From NCBI RefSeq assembly GCF_000425905.1, contig NZ_AUEI01000008.1, positions 35,837 to 99,836 on the forward strand: a stretch of DNA of 64,000 nucleotides, in the 5' to 3' direction. Of the stretch, positions 23,953 to 32,897 are shown piece after piece. This DNA is from Lactobacillus psittaci DSM 15354 (lineage in GTDB: Bacteria > Bacillota > Bacilli > Lactobacillales > Lactobacillaceae). A program made the position numbers and the translations under genes. Below the pieces are notes generated by a model. It did not search any database. It was not told the origin of the DNA and worked only from the letters and a program-made list of their open reading frames with translations. Every line of letters begins with the position of its first letter. Position 1 is the first letter of the stretch.

Positions 23953-25047
23953 TTAACGGATGTTAACATAGGACAAAACCGCATTTAGTAATGAAAATAG
24001 GATTATCAGTAAAATAACAGCTAGATGACGCTTTTTATGTAAGATACAAATTCCCGCAAATTCTCTTAAAGTAGCGGTTGGCAAATAATAAAGGCGAGTT
24101 TTAGCACCAACCCCATTAGCATCAAGTCCAGCCTGTTTTGCTAAAATACCGGCGCGTAATAGGTGATAATTGTTAGTGAAAAATTTAGCCTTAAAGTTTT
24201 TACTACCAAAATTATCTTCAGCTAGCTTTTTAGAAAAGAGCATATTCTCATAAGTGTTTTTAGATTTATCTTCTAAGAGAATCATTTCCCGGGGAATAGC
24301 AAATGTAAGAGCATAATTTTCCATTGCTTTAGCTTCAGATATCTTTTCATCAGAGCCTTGACCACCGGACATAATAATTTTAGGGAAATTTCCTGTCTTA
24401 GCAGCTTGTTTTTGCGCATAAGTAATTGCTCGATCAATTCTTTTGGCTAAAAGTGGGGTGACAGTTTCACCGTTAATTAATCCAGCTCCAAGGACAATTA
24501 AGTAGTCTTCATGATATTTTTTCGGGACAAATTGATAAAGGAAAAGATTAATTAGAAAACTGTACATAACTATCAGTAGATAAAATGCAATAGTTGGTGC
24601 AATTCCGATAATTGGAATCAAATAAACTGGAACATGGAGCCAGCGTGTAAAAACCCCGTAAAACCAAAAAGCGACGAGACCAAGTCCTAGAAATAAAGTT
24701 AATAAGTTGGGAAGGGTATGGCTTTCATGTTTTAGTACGAAGTACGAATTCCAAAGTAGCAACAGCCAAGAAACTGATGAAATTAATAAAATTATTAATA
24801 TTCCCGCAAGAAGTGCATCATACCAGAGCAGGCGTAGCCAAAGGGGCCCATATTCATAAACAATAATGCTTAACCAAAAAGCTAGTATGGCCAGGGAAAT
24901 AGTTAAAATATTACCATTTAGTAAGCGCCGTGGTTCTCTTAACCATAGCCAGAAAAAGAGGGCAAAAAAGAAAATTAAGCTAATTGTAACCAAGAACAAG
25001 GCAAAGTGTGAGCTGATTTTTTGAAAGATTAATTCAGTTAAATTCAT
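23953..25047 (-). CDS. YdcF/SanA-family (DUF218) membrane protein
   Basis: 364 residues: about six N-terminal membrane helices (1-185), then a DUF218 domain with the family hallmarks VLGAGLINGETVTPLLAKR (about 192), MSGGQGSDEKISEAKAM (about 225), LLEDKSKNTYENM (about 262) and TNNYHLLRA (about 290), and a final helix. DUF218 proteins (SanA, YdcF, ElyC) act at the envelope and are linked to peptidoglycan or carrier metabolism, but the reaction is not established. It is transcribed alone; GGAGG precedes the ATG. Confidence 0.85.
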   Translation of the reverse strand: MNLTELIFQKISSHFALFLVTISLIFFFALFFWLWLREPRRLLNGNILTISLAILAFWLSIIVYEYGPLWLRLLWYDALLAGILIILLISSVSWLLLLWNSYFVLKHESHTLPNLLTLFLGLGLVAFWFYGVFTRWLHVPVYLIPIIGIAPTIAFYLLIVMYSFLINLFLYQFVPKKYHEDYLIVLGAGLINGETVTPLLAKRIDRAITYAQKQAAKTGNFPKIIMSGGQGSDEKISEAKAMENYALTFAIPREMILLEDKSKNTYENMLFSKKLAEDNFGSKNFKAKFFTNNYHLLRAGILAKQAGLDANGVGAKTRLYYLPTATLREFAGICILHKKRHLAVILLIILFSLLNAVLSYVNIR

Positions 25048-25175
25048 GTGTCAACCTCCATTCTTGTTATAAGAATAACAAAAAATTTTAAATTATAGGT
25101 AAACTAGGTTTTGTATTTGCATTTAAGTGGTTGTTTTATATATCATTGTAGTAATAATTAATTTCGGAGGTTTCT

Positions 25176-25862
25176 ATGTCACTTTGGACTTATGTTAAAA
25201 GACTTTCTCTAGCAGTTCTTTTATTTGTTTTATATGAACTTTCGCTCCTAGGCTATAGTTTACCTAAGACTTGGGAACAAAATAAATTCTATCTAGCAAT
25301 AATAGCTATAACTGTGCTTGTAACAATCGCTTTATTTTTCTTGTTCCGTTATTGTTATCGTAAGCAGCTTGATTATGATAATGATTGGAATTTTAACCAA
25401 AAACCTCATTGGTCTTCTAAAAGAATCGGACTTAGCATTTTAGGTTTTGTTGCAATCATGGCTCTTCAAATTATTTTAAGTATATTCTTAACTCATGGTC
25501 AAAGCTCAAATAACCAAGAATTATTACAAAAGATTGCTAACAAGGCAACTATCCTTTTCTTCATATACACTGCATTTTTAGCACCAATTTTTGAAGAATT
25601 TATTTTTAGAGGTTTATTTTTCAATGTTTTCTTTACTAAAGAAAACAAATTGAATTTTTGGCTAGGGATTTTCTTTAATGGATTTTTATTTGGCTTTTTG
25701 CACGATCCTAGCCTATCAAAATCATCTGTAGTTTACATTACAATGGGGATGATTTTAGCGTTAGTTTACTTAAAGACTAAGGATTTACGTTATTCAATAA
25801 TTGTTCATATCTTAAATAACTGTGTTGCAGTTTTAGGAATGCTCTCCTTAATTGGAAAATAA
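25176..25862 (+). CDS. CPBP-family intramembrane metalloprotease
   Basis: 228-residue membrane protein with the Abi/CPBP (Rce1-like) signature: motif 1 EEFIFRGL (about 141-148), motif 2 FLHD (about 174) and motif 3 HILNNC (about 210), which carry the Glu and His catalytic residues. It has six or seven predicted helices. Members process or protect against peptides such as bacteriocins in lactic acid bacteria, but here there is no bacteriocin gene next door; the lanthipeptide locus is 17 kb away. Alone behind CGGAGG, with its own terminator. Confidence 0.88.
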   Translation: MSLWTYVKRLSLAVLLFVLYELSLLGYSLPKTWEQNKFYLAIIAITVLVTIALFFLFRYCYRKQLDYDNDWNFNQKPHWSSKRIGLSILGFVAIMALQIILSIFLTHGQSSNNQELLQKIANKATILFFIYTAFLAPIFEEFIFRGLFFNVFFTKENKLNFWLGIFFNGFLFGFLHDPSLSKSSVVYITMGMILALVYLKTKDLRYSIIVHILNNCVAVLGMLSLIGK

Positions 25863-25880
25863 AAATTGCTAATATAACGA

Positions 25881-25917
25881 AAAAAGAGCAAGCTTTCTTT
25901 TGAAAGCTTGCTCTTTT
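25881..25917. terminator. Bidirectional terminator between CPBP and antiporter genes
   Basis: Perfect stem AAAAGAGCAAGCTTTC / GAAAGCTTGCTCTTTT between convergent genes. Confidence 0.88.
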
Positions 25918-25920
25918 ATT

Positions 25921-27084
25921 TTATGCTTCAGCTATGGACTTTTGCTTAATATAGTAATTTAAAATAAATGGCGATAAGATGGTAGTAACAATGATGACTA
26001 AAATTAAGCTGGAATAAATATCTTGTGGGAAGAGCTTATGCGAAATTCCAATTTGAGCAACAATTAAAGCAACTTCACCTCTAGAAATCATACCCGCACC
26101 AACAATGCTGGCATCAACCTTATTAAACCCATAAAACTTGCAGGTATACTTGCCTGCCCAGAATTTGGATAATAAAGCTAGGATAGTAGCTCCAATAATA
26201 AAAATCATATCTTTACTTAGGCTGGCAAAAGTCATTTCTAAGCCGATTCCCGCAAAAAATACTGGAATAAACACTGAATAACCAATTGCACTAACGGAAT
26301 CTTTGACTTCTTTGGCTTGAGGAGTTTGACGAATTGCAAGTCCACCAAAGAAGGCACCAACCACTGCACTTAAGCCGGTGATATCCGCAAACCAAGCTAA
26401 AGTAAAGGCTAAGATTAAAGAAGCAATAACAACAGAGTAGTTAATTTCAAACTTTTCGGCATAACGCATGAAATAAGGTGTTACAAATTTGAAGATAAAC
26501 CAGACAACAACGAAATAAATAATTTCAATTAAGAAGTTAAGAGCTAAATTGTTAGTTAAACCGCTACTGCCACCTTCATGTGAAAATGAAGTAAACAAGC
26601 TTAAAACAACAACAGCTAAAATATCATCAACAACCGCTGCTCCTAAAATGGCGACGCCAGGTTTAGTGTGAAGTTGTCCGGCATCATGTAAAACTTCTAC
26701 TGAAATTGAAACGCTCGTAGCAGCAAAGACAATCCCAATAAATAGAGCTTCTAAAAAGGCTAAGTGAAATAATAAAGTGAAAGTTGTCATGAAGACTACA
26801 GGCAAGATGACGCCAATGAAGGCAACGGAAAAGCTCAGCTTAAAGTATTTTTTTAATAGGTTTAAATCACTCTCTAAACCAGCTAAAAACATCAGTAAGA
26901 TTACACCTAGCTCTGAAAATAGACTGATAGTATTGTTTAAATGGACTATTCCAAGTAATGCTGGGCCCAAAACGATACCCGATAATAATTGACCAATTAC
27001 TGGAGGCAAGTTCAACCGTGTAAAAATTTGTCCTAAAACTGTAGTTGCAAGCAAAATCAGGATTAATTCACCGATAAAATGCAA
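25921..27084 (-). CDS. CPA2-family Na+/H+ antiporter (NapA-like)
   Basis: 387-residue cation/proton antiporter with about 12-13 helices. The paired acidic residues of electrogenic CPA2 exchangers are visible in AAVVDDILAVVVLS (about 150-163). N-terminal LPPVIGQLLSGIVLGP (about 26-41) and the ISRGEVALIVAQIG motif (about 335) match NapA/KefB-like proteins. There is no TrkA-N domain, so it is the short NapA form. Expected to expel Na+ and help pH homeostasis. It is followed by nothing in its operon. Confidence 0.9.
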   Translation of the reverse strand: MHFIGELILILLATTVLGQIFTRLNLPPVIGQLLSGIVLGPALLGIVHLNNTISLFSELGVILLMFLAGLESDLNLLKKYFKLSFSVAFIGVILPVVFMTTFTLLFHLAFLEALFIGIVFAATSVSISVEVLHDAGQLHTKPGVAILGAAVVDDILAVVVLSLFTSFSHEGGSSGLTNNLALNFLIEIIYFVVVWFIFKFVTPYFMRYAEKFEINYSVVIASLILAFTLAWFADITGLSAVVGAFFGGLAIRQTPQAKEVKDSVSAIGYSVFIPVFFAGIGLEMTFASLSKDMIFIIGATILALLSKFWAGKYTCKFYGFNKVDASIVGAGMISRGEVALIVAQIGISHKLFPQDIYSSLILVIIVTTILSPFILNYYIKQKSIAEA

Positions 27085-27116
27085 TGTTAATTCATCCTTT
27101 CAAAAAGCAGGAGAAA

Positions 27117-27170
27117 AGAAAAAAACTTCCAAGAGGCTTCTTGACCCAAAGAAGCAAATCTTGAAAGTTT
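27117..27170 (-). terminator. Terminator of the P1B ATPase gene
   Basis: Nested hairpin: outer arms AAACTTCCAAGA / TCTTGAAAGTTT and inner arms GCTTCTT / AAGAAGC, followed on the minus strand by a T run. Confidence 0.8.
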
Positions 27171-27214
27171 AAAAACTCCAACCACTAAATTTAATATTTA
27201 ACTAATTAAATATT

Positions 27215-29062
27215 CTACGAAAACTTAACTTGCTTTGCAAGTATTTGATTTGTAGGCTTTTTTTTCATAATTTTGGGAGTAGTCTTGGCTAATAATGCAA
27301 GACAAATTGTAATTAAGTCTACAACTTCTTGTAAAACGGCCCCTGCCATTGCTGGAATAATACCTGTAAAGGCAATAATTTCAATTAAAATAACAATACT
27401 AATTGCTGTCAAAATATCCACATGAGCTACTTTCATGGTATGTTTAGAAATTGCGACTGCATCACTAACTTTGCTCAAATCATTTACCATAATTACAGCA
27501 TCAGCACTTTCACTAGCAGCAGTTGCCCCTTTAGCACCCATAGCAATACCAACATCAGCTGCCATCAAACTAGGAGCATCATTGACACCATCACCAGTCA
27601 TTACTACTGGACGATTTTCAGCGCTGACTTCCTTAACAGCGGCAATTTTTTGTGCAGGTAAAAGTTCGCTACGAACATCGTCAATGTCGGCGCTAGCTGC
27701 GATTTTTTTAGCAACAGCTTTATGGTCACCAGTTAGCATCATAATACTTTGGGCACCTTGCTTACGTAAGCTAGCGATAGTTGCACTAGTTTCAGGGCGA
27801 ATTTGATCTTTAAAGCTAATATAGCCAGCATATTTACCATCAATGGAAATATAAATAGTAGTTGCATTTTTAGTATTAGCTTGTTGATTAGCAGCAACAT
27901 AAGTTAATTTACCAACTTTAACTTCTTTACCAGCAACGGTACCACTAACGCCGTTACCAACTTTTTCTTTCAAGTTAGTTACTGGTAGTAAGTTTTGAGC
28001 TGAAGTATTTTTAACTAAACTAGTGGCAATAATATGACTCGATTGTTGTTCAACACTGGCACTTAAACTTTGAATTTCATCAGCTGTATAGCCATTTTCT
28101 GGATGGATTTCGTCGATTACCAATTCATTTTTGGTTAAGGTGCCAGTTTTATCAAAGGCAAAAGTTTTAGCTTTTGCCAGCTTTTCCAAGGTGGTACCAG
28201 ATTTAACAATAATGTGATTTTTTGACATTGAGCTCATACCACTAACCAATGCAACAGGAGCTGCAATTAATAGCGGACAGGGAGAAGCAACAACCATAAC
28301 TTGAGCAAAACGAATTGGATTACCAGAAACTATCCAAGCACAAATCCCGATAATTAATGAAATTATTGTAAATGGGACGGCATAACGATCGGCCATTTTA
28401 ACAAACTTGGCTGGCTTAGCTTCTGATGACTTAACTAAGGCAACGATAGTCTGATATTCAGAATCTGCGGCTTTTTTGATTACCTTCATCTTAATAGCGA
28501 TATTGCCGTTTATTGAACCAGACATAATTTTATCGCCGGGCTTTTTATTAACAGGAACAGATTCTCCTGTTAAAGAAGATTCATCAAAACTTGATTCACC
28601 AGCAACAATTTCACCGTCAACTGGCACTTGGCTACCTGGTTTTACTAAGACGAGATCACCAATTGCTAGGTCGTCAACTTTAACTTCTTGAATTTGATCG
28701 TTAACTAACTTATTAGCAAGCTGAGGAGTGTTATTAAGTAGTGAACGTAATTCTTTATCAGCTTGGCTAGTAGCGTAATCTTCAAGTGATTCACCACCAG
28801 TTAACATTACTAAAATCATCCAGGCTGCCCAGAATTCATTTACAGCTACAGTACTAATAACAGCGATAATCGCTAAGATGTCGACACCCCAACGGCCAGC
28901 GCGAATATCAGCAATCATTTCTTTTAGCATAGAAATCGCCATTAAAATAGCGGCAATATCAACAATTAAAGCAGTTAAATTTGGTAAGTGTAGACCGAAG
29001 TCTAGAATTACGCCAACAATTCCGATGATAATGGCGCAAATTAATTTCCATTGATGTTTCAT
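27215..29062 (-). CDS. P1B-type metal ATPase, SPC type (PfeT/PmtA-like, probable Fe(II) efflux)
   Basis: 615-residue heavy-metal P-type ATPase without an N-terminal metal-binding domain. It shows TGES actuator, TM6 ASPCPLLIAAPVAL with an SPC motif, DKTGTLTK phosphorylation site (about 300) and GDGVNDAPSL hinge (about 490). SPC rather than CPC is typical of the P1B-4 group, which includes PerR-controlled Fe(II) exporters PfeT (B. subtilis) and PmtA (S. pyogenes). The TM8 site reads LQEVVD where that group usually has HEGG, so metal choice is uncertain. Two Fur-family boxes in the promoter (29132-29185) support a PerR-type role. Formerly such proteins were called zinc or cadmium ATPases. Confidence 0.87.
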   Translation of the reverse strand: MKHQWKLICAIIIGIVGVILDFGLHLPNLTALIVDIAAILMAISMLKEMIADIRAGRWGVDILAIIAVISTVAVNEFWAAWMILVMLTGGESLEDYATSQADKELRSLLNNTPQLANKLVNDQIQEVKVDDLAIGDLVLVKPGSQVPVDGEIVAGESSFDESSLTGESVPVNKKPGDKIMSGSINGNIAIKMKVIKKAADSEYQTIVALVKSSEAKPAKFVKMADRYAVPFTIISLIIGICAWIVSGNPIRFAQVMVVASPCPLLIAAPVALVSGMSSMSKNHIIVKSGTTLEKLAKAKTFAFDKTGTLTKNELVIDEIHPENGYTADEIQSLSASVEQQSSHIIATSLVKNTSAQNLLPVTNLKEKVGNGVSGTVAGKEVKVGKLTYVAANQQANTKNATTIYISIDGKYAGYISFKDQIRPETSATIASLRKQGAQSIMMLTGDHKAVAKKIAASADIDDVRSELLPAQKIAAVKEVSAENRPVVMTGDGVNDAPSLMAADVGIAMGAKGATAASESADAVIMVNDLSKVSDAVAISKHTMKVAHVDILTAISIVILIEIIAFTGIIPAMAGAVLQEVVDLITICLALLAKTTPKIMKKKPTNQILAKQVKFS

Positions 29063-29131
29063 AATCCTTCTCCTTATAGGTGAAAAGTGATGTTCTGAAT
29101 AAAATGTAACACCAAGAATCCAATTTGTAAA

Positions 29132-29185
29132 CTAGAATGATTCTAAATTGCAAAATATAATCATTATAAATTAAGAATGTGTCAA
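29132..29185 (-). promoter_or_regulatory. P1B ATPase promoter with two Fur-family (PerR-like) boxes
   Basis: On the minus strand, TTGACA (29185-29180), 17 bases, GATTAT (29162-29157). Box 1 at 29155-29169 (ATATAATCATTATAA) differs from the PerR consensus TTATAATNATTATAA at one position and covers the -10. Box 2 at 29132-29146 (CTAGAATGATTCTAA) is a second 7-1-7 palindrome downstream. This predicts repression relieved by peroxide or metal. Confidence 0.7.
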
Positions 29186-29189
29186 ATAA

Positions 29190-29221
29190 AAAAGATGCTG
29201 GTTTTATTTCCCAACATCTTT
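29190..29221 (-). terminator. Terminator overlapping the end of the CBS-domain gene
   Basis: Stem AAAGATGCTGG / CCAACATCTTT plus T run on the minus strand. The 5' arm encodes the last codons (PKDVGK), and the stop codon lies in the loop. Confidence 0.8.
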
Positions 29222-29683
29222 AGGTGTAAAATCATATTTTTCATTAATTGTATGAGCTACATAATTAAAGGCTTTAATCCATTCTCGTCTAGTTAATAAA
29301 CCTTGGAAAACGCCACTATCATTAACTACTGGAATAAAAGGATTATCAATGAGTAAGTGAAGTTGTTTTTCTAAAGTTGTTTGCACAAAGTTAATGGCAG
29401 GAAAGTTTGTCTGCATAACATCTTTTACTTTTAAATTAGACAAGGGTTCAATAACGATATCATCGTTAGTTAACATTTTCTCGGTAATCATCGCTAAAGA
29501 AACTAAGCCGACGACCTTTTGTTCAGAATCAAGTACTGGAATTTTAGCGTATTTTACTTTACTTAAAAGTAAAAAGGCATGATAAAGTGGCGCATCGGCT
29601 TGGACAAAGGCAATTTTGGAAGCAGGGATTAGAAAAGCACCGGCCTTTTCAGAAATAAGTTTTTGGATTTCAGGGGAAAACAT
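29204..29683 (-). CDS. cbpB: CBS-domain protein, CbpB (YkuL)-like c-di-AMP-binding candidate
   Basis: 159 residues comprising two CBS motifs (about 15-70 and 85-145) and nothing else. N-terminal part FLIPASKIAFVQADAPLYHAF and the PVLDSEQKVVGLVSLAMI segment resemble B. subtilis YkuL/DarB and Listeria CbpB, which bind c-di-AMP and signal to Rel and pyruvate carboxylase. That function is transferred by similarity. The ATG at 29683 follows AGGAGGTC; a TTG one codon earlier is less likely. It stands alone, with the P1B ATPase promoter downstream. Confidence 0.78.
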   Translation of the reverse strand: MFSPEIQKLISEKAGAFLIPASKIAFVQADAPLYHAFLLLSKVKYAKIPVLDSEQKVVGLVSLAMITEKMLTNDDIVIEPLSNLKVKDVMQTNFPAINFVQTTLEKQLHLLIDNPFIPVVNDSGVFQGLLTRREWIKAFNYVAHTINEKYDFTPKDVGK

Positions 29684-29741
29684 CAAATATGACCTCCTAA
29701 CTACTAATCTAAATTTTAATCGAAAAGCTAGCTTTTTGCAT

Positions 29742-29847
29742 AAAAAAAGTCCCGCAAAAGCGGGACTATATAGGGTTTCAATCTACTTTGGAGGAGTAAG
29801 AATGAATGAAATAAAAAGTGGGAGTATAGCAAGTCTACCTGCTTGCT
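29742..29847 (-). ncRNA. Candidate small RNA, tandem copy 1
   Basis: Minus-strand transcript of about 105 bases predicted from a conserved TATAAA -10 (29857-29852) with TTGTTC 17 bases upstream, a 5' hairpin (ATAGCAAG / CTTGCTAT, 29826-29849), an unpaired CU-rich region containing TTACTCCTCC (complementary to Shine-Dalgarno sequences) and a strong terminator AGTCCCGC-TTTT-GCGGGACT followed by seven T. A second copy lies at 29952-30103. On the opposite strand the same DNA has GGAGGAG and a 24-codon frame (29802-29876), but that frame is not kept in the other copy. The remaining bases 29684-29741 show nothing. Confidence 0.45.
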
Positions 29848-29951
29848 ATGGTTTATATAATAAAGACAAATTGTGAACAAATTTTGCCTTAATCCTTAAG
29901 AAAAGGTAAAGAAAAATATATCAAATGTTTAAGACAAAAAATGGACATGAG

Positions 29952-30103
29952 AAAACCCTGCAAAAATGCAGGGCATGTATTGAGGAATATATATGAGAAT
30001 CTACTTGGGGAATGTAGATTAAAAAGTTGATTTTCATTACTTGGAGGAGAATGAATGAAAAAAGTTGGATGTTATAGCATCAGGGGGATCTTCCTGTTTG
30101 CTA
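29952..30103 (-). ncRNA. Candidate small RNA, tandem copy 2
   Basis: Second copy of the element, about 150 bases. It keeps the TATAAA -10 (30112-30107) with the same 17-base spacing to TTTTTC, a 5' hairpin (ATAGCA / TGCTAT plus inner CAGG / CCTG, differently paired but same place), CU-rich segments CATTCTCCTCC and CATTCCCC, an additional hairpin AATCTAC / GTAGATT, and a terminator CCCTGCA / TGCAGGG with T run. A plus-strand 43-codon frame (30055-30186) with GGAGG also exists. The gap between copies (29848-29951) holds no gene I can support. Confidence 0.45.
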
Positions 30104-30180
30104 TGGTTTATATATTAGAGGGAAATTGTGAAAAAACTTTGACGAAATATATTAATAAATGTAAAGAAAATATTTTTATT

Positions 30181-31056
30181 TTATGATTGAGTCAAAATAT
30201 TCCACAATTGTTCTTCTTTTTGGCTAAGGAGATAGTTGTTTCTTGTGGCAATAACGACGTTAAAACTAGGGTTATTGTCATCAAGTAAAGGTAGAGCTAC
30301 TAAGTCTTGAGTATCATCAATTGCAAGTGAAGTTAAGACTGAAATTCCTAAATTTTGGGCAACTAGAGATTTAATAATAGCCACGTCAGGAGAGCGATAA
30401 ATTGTTTTTAGTGTAACCTTATTTTGCTCCTGTAAATGCCGGAGAGCGCGATTTTGGACGAAGTCTTCTGTTAAGTTAATGAAGTTTTGATCAGCTAATT
30501 CATTAAAGTAAAGGCCTTTTTTCTTAGCCCAGGGATGATTTTTAGAAACAATCACTTTAAAAGGATATTTTGCTAAAACTGTTAATTTAACATCTGTACT
30601 TCTATGAATATTAACTAGGCCTAGCAAAGCTAAATTAATCTTACCAGCCAAGAGCATTTTTAGTAGTTCATTTGAGCCGAATTCTAGTACATTTAAATGA
30701 TTTAAAATATTTTCTTTTAATAGCTTGCCTGCAAAAGCTGGGAAAAAATGATCACCTATAATAGGAGGCAAACCAAATAAAATATCTTCTTCAGCATTTT
30801 GCTTCAGTTCAGTTTCAGCAACTGCCATCTCTTTGATAACGGCTTGAGCATGTTGTTCTAGTTGCATTCCAGCTTTAGTAATAATGATTTTTTTGTGGGA
30901 CTGATCCCGAATTAGTAAATGGCTACCAAATTGGGCTTCTAAACGTTTAATTGCAGCAGTAATAGTTGGCTGACTCACGTTAAAGCGTTCAGCGGTTCTA
31001 GTAAAGCTTTTTTGCTTAACTAATTCATGAAAATATTTTAAGTCTTGTAAGTTCAT
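30181..31056 (-). CDS. mleR: LysR-family regulator of malolactic enzyme (MleR-like)
   Basis: 291-residue LysR-type transcription factor: winged-helix N-terminus (1-60, with FTRTAERFNVSQPTITAAIKRLE split over about 18-40) and a periplasmic-binding-like effector domain from about 90. The frame is open 48 codons further upstream to 31200, but that reading would cross the divergent malolactic gene start; AGGTG and the canonical MNLQDLKYFHELV start support 31056. Divergence from mleS with a LysR-type inverted repeat between them suggests L-malate-responsive activation, as for Lactococcus MleR. Confidence 0.88.
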   Translation of the reverse strand: MNLQDLKYFHELVKQKSFTRTAERFNVSQPTITAAIKRLEAQFGSHLLIRDQSHKKIIITKAGMQLEQHAQAVIKEMAVAETELKQNAEEDILFGLPPIIGDHFFPAFAGKLLKENILNHLNVLEFGSNELLKMLLAGKINLALLGLVNIHRSTDVKLTVLAKYPFKVIVSKNHPWAKKKGLYFNELADQNFINLTEDFVQNRALRHLQEQNKVTLKTIYRSPDVAIIKSLVAQNLGISVLTSLAIDDTQDLVALPLLDDNNPSFNVVIATRNNYLLSQKEEQLWNILTQS

Positions 31057-31068
31057 TTTACACCTCAT

Positions 31069-31103
31069 ATAAATAAAATTTATGGTAGAAGCAACCTTTG
31101 ACA
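31069..31103. promoter_or_regulatory. mleR-mleS intergenic operator and mleS -35
   Basis: Perfect inverted repeat ATAAAT-AAA-ATTTAT (31069-31083) containing a T-N11-A LysR motif, followed by a consensus -35 TTGACA (31098-31103) for mleS. No good -10 lies at 17 bases (TAATAA comes at 15), which fits an activator-dependent promoter. Confidence 0.55.
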
Positions 31104-31176
31104 ATAAATTATTTAGGATAATAAACTCATCTTGTAAACGCGATAAATATGACAAATTATCAGAAAGGTGAGTTTT

Positions 31177-32799
31177 ATGAAAGCTATTGATATTATTCAC
31201 AACCCATTTAAAAACAAAGGCACTGCTTTTACTAAAGAAGAACGTAAAAAATTAGGTTTGATTGGTACTTTACCTAGTGACGTTCAAACTATTGAACAAC
31301 AGGCTAAGAGAGTTTACGACCAATACAAAATTAGACCTGATGGTATGCAAAAGCGTAAGTTCTTAATGGAAGTATTTAACACTAACCGTACTTTATTCTA
31401 CTACGTATTGAGTCACCATATTGAAGAATTACTTCCTATTGTTTATGATCCAGTAATTGCCCCTGCCATTGAACAATACAGTGAAATCTTTATGTTACCA
31501 CAAGAAGCAGCATTTCTTTCAATTGATGATACTGATGAAATTGAAGAAAGCTTAAAGAATGCCGCTGATGGTCGTGACATTCGTTTAATCGTTGTTACTG
31601 ATGCAGAAGGTATTTTAGGTATCGGTGACTGGGGTACTAATGGTGTTAACATTTCTGTTGGGAAGTTAATGATTTATACTGCTGCTGCAGGAATTGATCC
31701 AAGCCAAGTTTTACCTGTTTCACTTGATGTTGGTACTAATAATGAAACTTTATTAAATGATCCACTTTATTTAGGTCTTAAGCACAAGCGTGTTACTGGT
31801 GAAAAGTACTACGACATGGTTGATAAGTTCGTTAAGAGTGCACGTAAGCTTTTCCCAGAAGTATACATTCACTTTGAAGACTTCGGCCGTGACAATGCAA
31901 CCAAGATTTTAGATAAGTACCGTAATGATATTCCTGTCTTCAATGATGACGTTCAAGGTACAGGAATTGTCTGCTTAGCTGGTGTTTTAGGTGCACTTGA
32001 AATTTCTGGTCAAAAATTGACTGATCAAAAGTTCTTAACTTTCGGTGCCGGAACTGCTGGTATGGGAATTGCTAACTTACTCTTTAAGGAATTAAAACTT
32101 CAAGGCTTAAGTGATGAAGAAGCTAGAAAGCACTTCTACTTAGTTGATAAGCAAGGCTTATTATTTGAAGATACTGAAGGTTTAACTCCAGAACAAAAGC
32201 CATTTGTCAGAAAACGTAGTGAATTTGAAAATAGTGAAGAATTAACTGATCTTGAAGCTATCATTAAGGCAGTTAAGCCAAGCGTGATGATTGGTACTTC
32301 AACTACTCCAGGTGCCTTTACTGAAGGTGCAATTAGAGCAATGGCTGCTAATACTGAAAGACCAATTATTTTCCCAATTTCAAACCCAACTAAGTTGATT
32401 GAAGCTATGCCAAATGACCTACTTAAGTGGACTGATGGCCGCGCATTAATTGCTACTGGTATTCCAGTTCAAGCAACTGAATACAAGGGTGTAAATTACG
32501 AAATTGGTCAAGCTAACAACGCTTTAATTTACCCAGGTGTAGGTTTGGGCGTCTTAGCTGCTAAGGCAAAACTTGTTAGTGATGAAATGATTTCTGCCGC
32601 AGCTCACTCACTTGGTGGCTTAGTTGATACTACTAAGCCAGGTGCAGCCGTTTTACCACCAGTAAAACAAATTCATACCTTTACTCAAACTGTCGCTAAG
32701 GCTGTTTGCGAAACTGCTATTAAGCAAGGGTTAGCTGATGACAGTGTTAAGGATGCTGAAGCTGCAATTAAGGCAATTAAGTGGGAAGCTAAGTATTAA
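31177..32799 (+). CDS. mleS: Malolactic enzyme
   Basis: NAD- and Mn-dependent decarboxylation of L-malate to L-lactate and CO2, giving pH relief and proton-motive force. 540 residues, the normal length for lactic acid bacterial MleS. Shows the malic-enzyme signature [19 protein letters not shown] split near 258-276, NAD-binding [13 protein letters not shown] (about 289), and PTKLIEAMP near 407. Distinction from NAD malic enzyme relies on overall resemblance to MleS and the MleR-like divergent regulator. AGAAAGGTGAG precedes the ATG at 31177. No malate permease (mleP) follows, so malate uptake must be encoded elsewhere. Confidence 0.88.
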   Translation: MKAIDIIHNPFKNKGTAFTKEERKKLGLIGTLPSDVQTIEQQAKRVYDQYKIRPDGMQKRKFLMEVFNTNRTLFYYVLSHHIEELLPIVYDPVIAPAIEQYSEIFMLPQEAAFLSIDDTDEIEESLKNAADGRDIRLIVVTDAEGILGIGDWGTNGVNISVGKLMIYTAAAGIDPSQVLPVSLDVGTNNETLLNDPLYLGLKHKRVTGEKYYDMVDKFVKSARKLFPEVYIHFEDFGRDNATKILDKYRNDIPVFNDDVQGTGIVCLAGVLGALEISGQKLTDQKFLTFGAGTAGMGIANLLFKELKLQGLSDEEARKHFYLVDKQGLLFEDTEGLTPEQKPFVRKRSEFENSEELTDLEAIIKAVKPSVMIGTSTTPGAFTEGAIRAMAANTERPIIFPISNPTKLIEAMPNDLLKWTDGRALIATGIPVQATEYKGVNYEIGQANNALIYPGVGLGVLAAKAKLVSDEMISAAAHSLGGLVDTTKPGAAVLPPVKQIHTFTQTVAKAVCETAIKQGLADDSVKDAEAAIKAIKWEAKY

Positions 32800-32812
32800 A
32801 ATTAAAAGCCTA

Positions 32813-32847
32813 AAAAGATTCTCGAATTTAATTCGGGAATCTTTTTT
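32813..32847 (+). terminator. mleS terminator
   Basis: Stem AAAAGATTCTCGAA / TTCGGGAATCTTTT with T run. Confidence 0.85.
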
Positions 32848-32897
32848 CTTATATTCAGGTATAATAGACACTAATACATGATGAGGACGTGATATTC

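Noticed and set aside
29802..29876. 24-codon frame on the plus strand with GGAGGAG before the ATG
   Set aside because: The tandem copy keeps the DNA pattern but not this reading frame, and no plus-strand promoter is evident; it is explained better as the anti-Shine-Dalgarno part of a minus-strand RNA. Not listed as a gene.
30055..30186. 43-codon frame on the plus strand with GGAGG, possible hydrophobic toxin peptide
   Set aside because: It runs into the end of mleR, has no equivalent in the sister repeat and no promoter; type I toxin families I know do not match.
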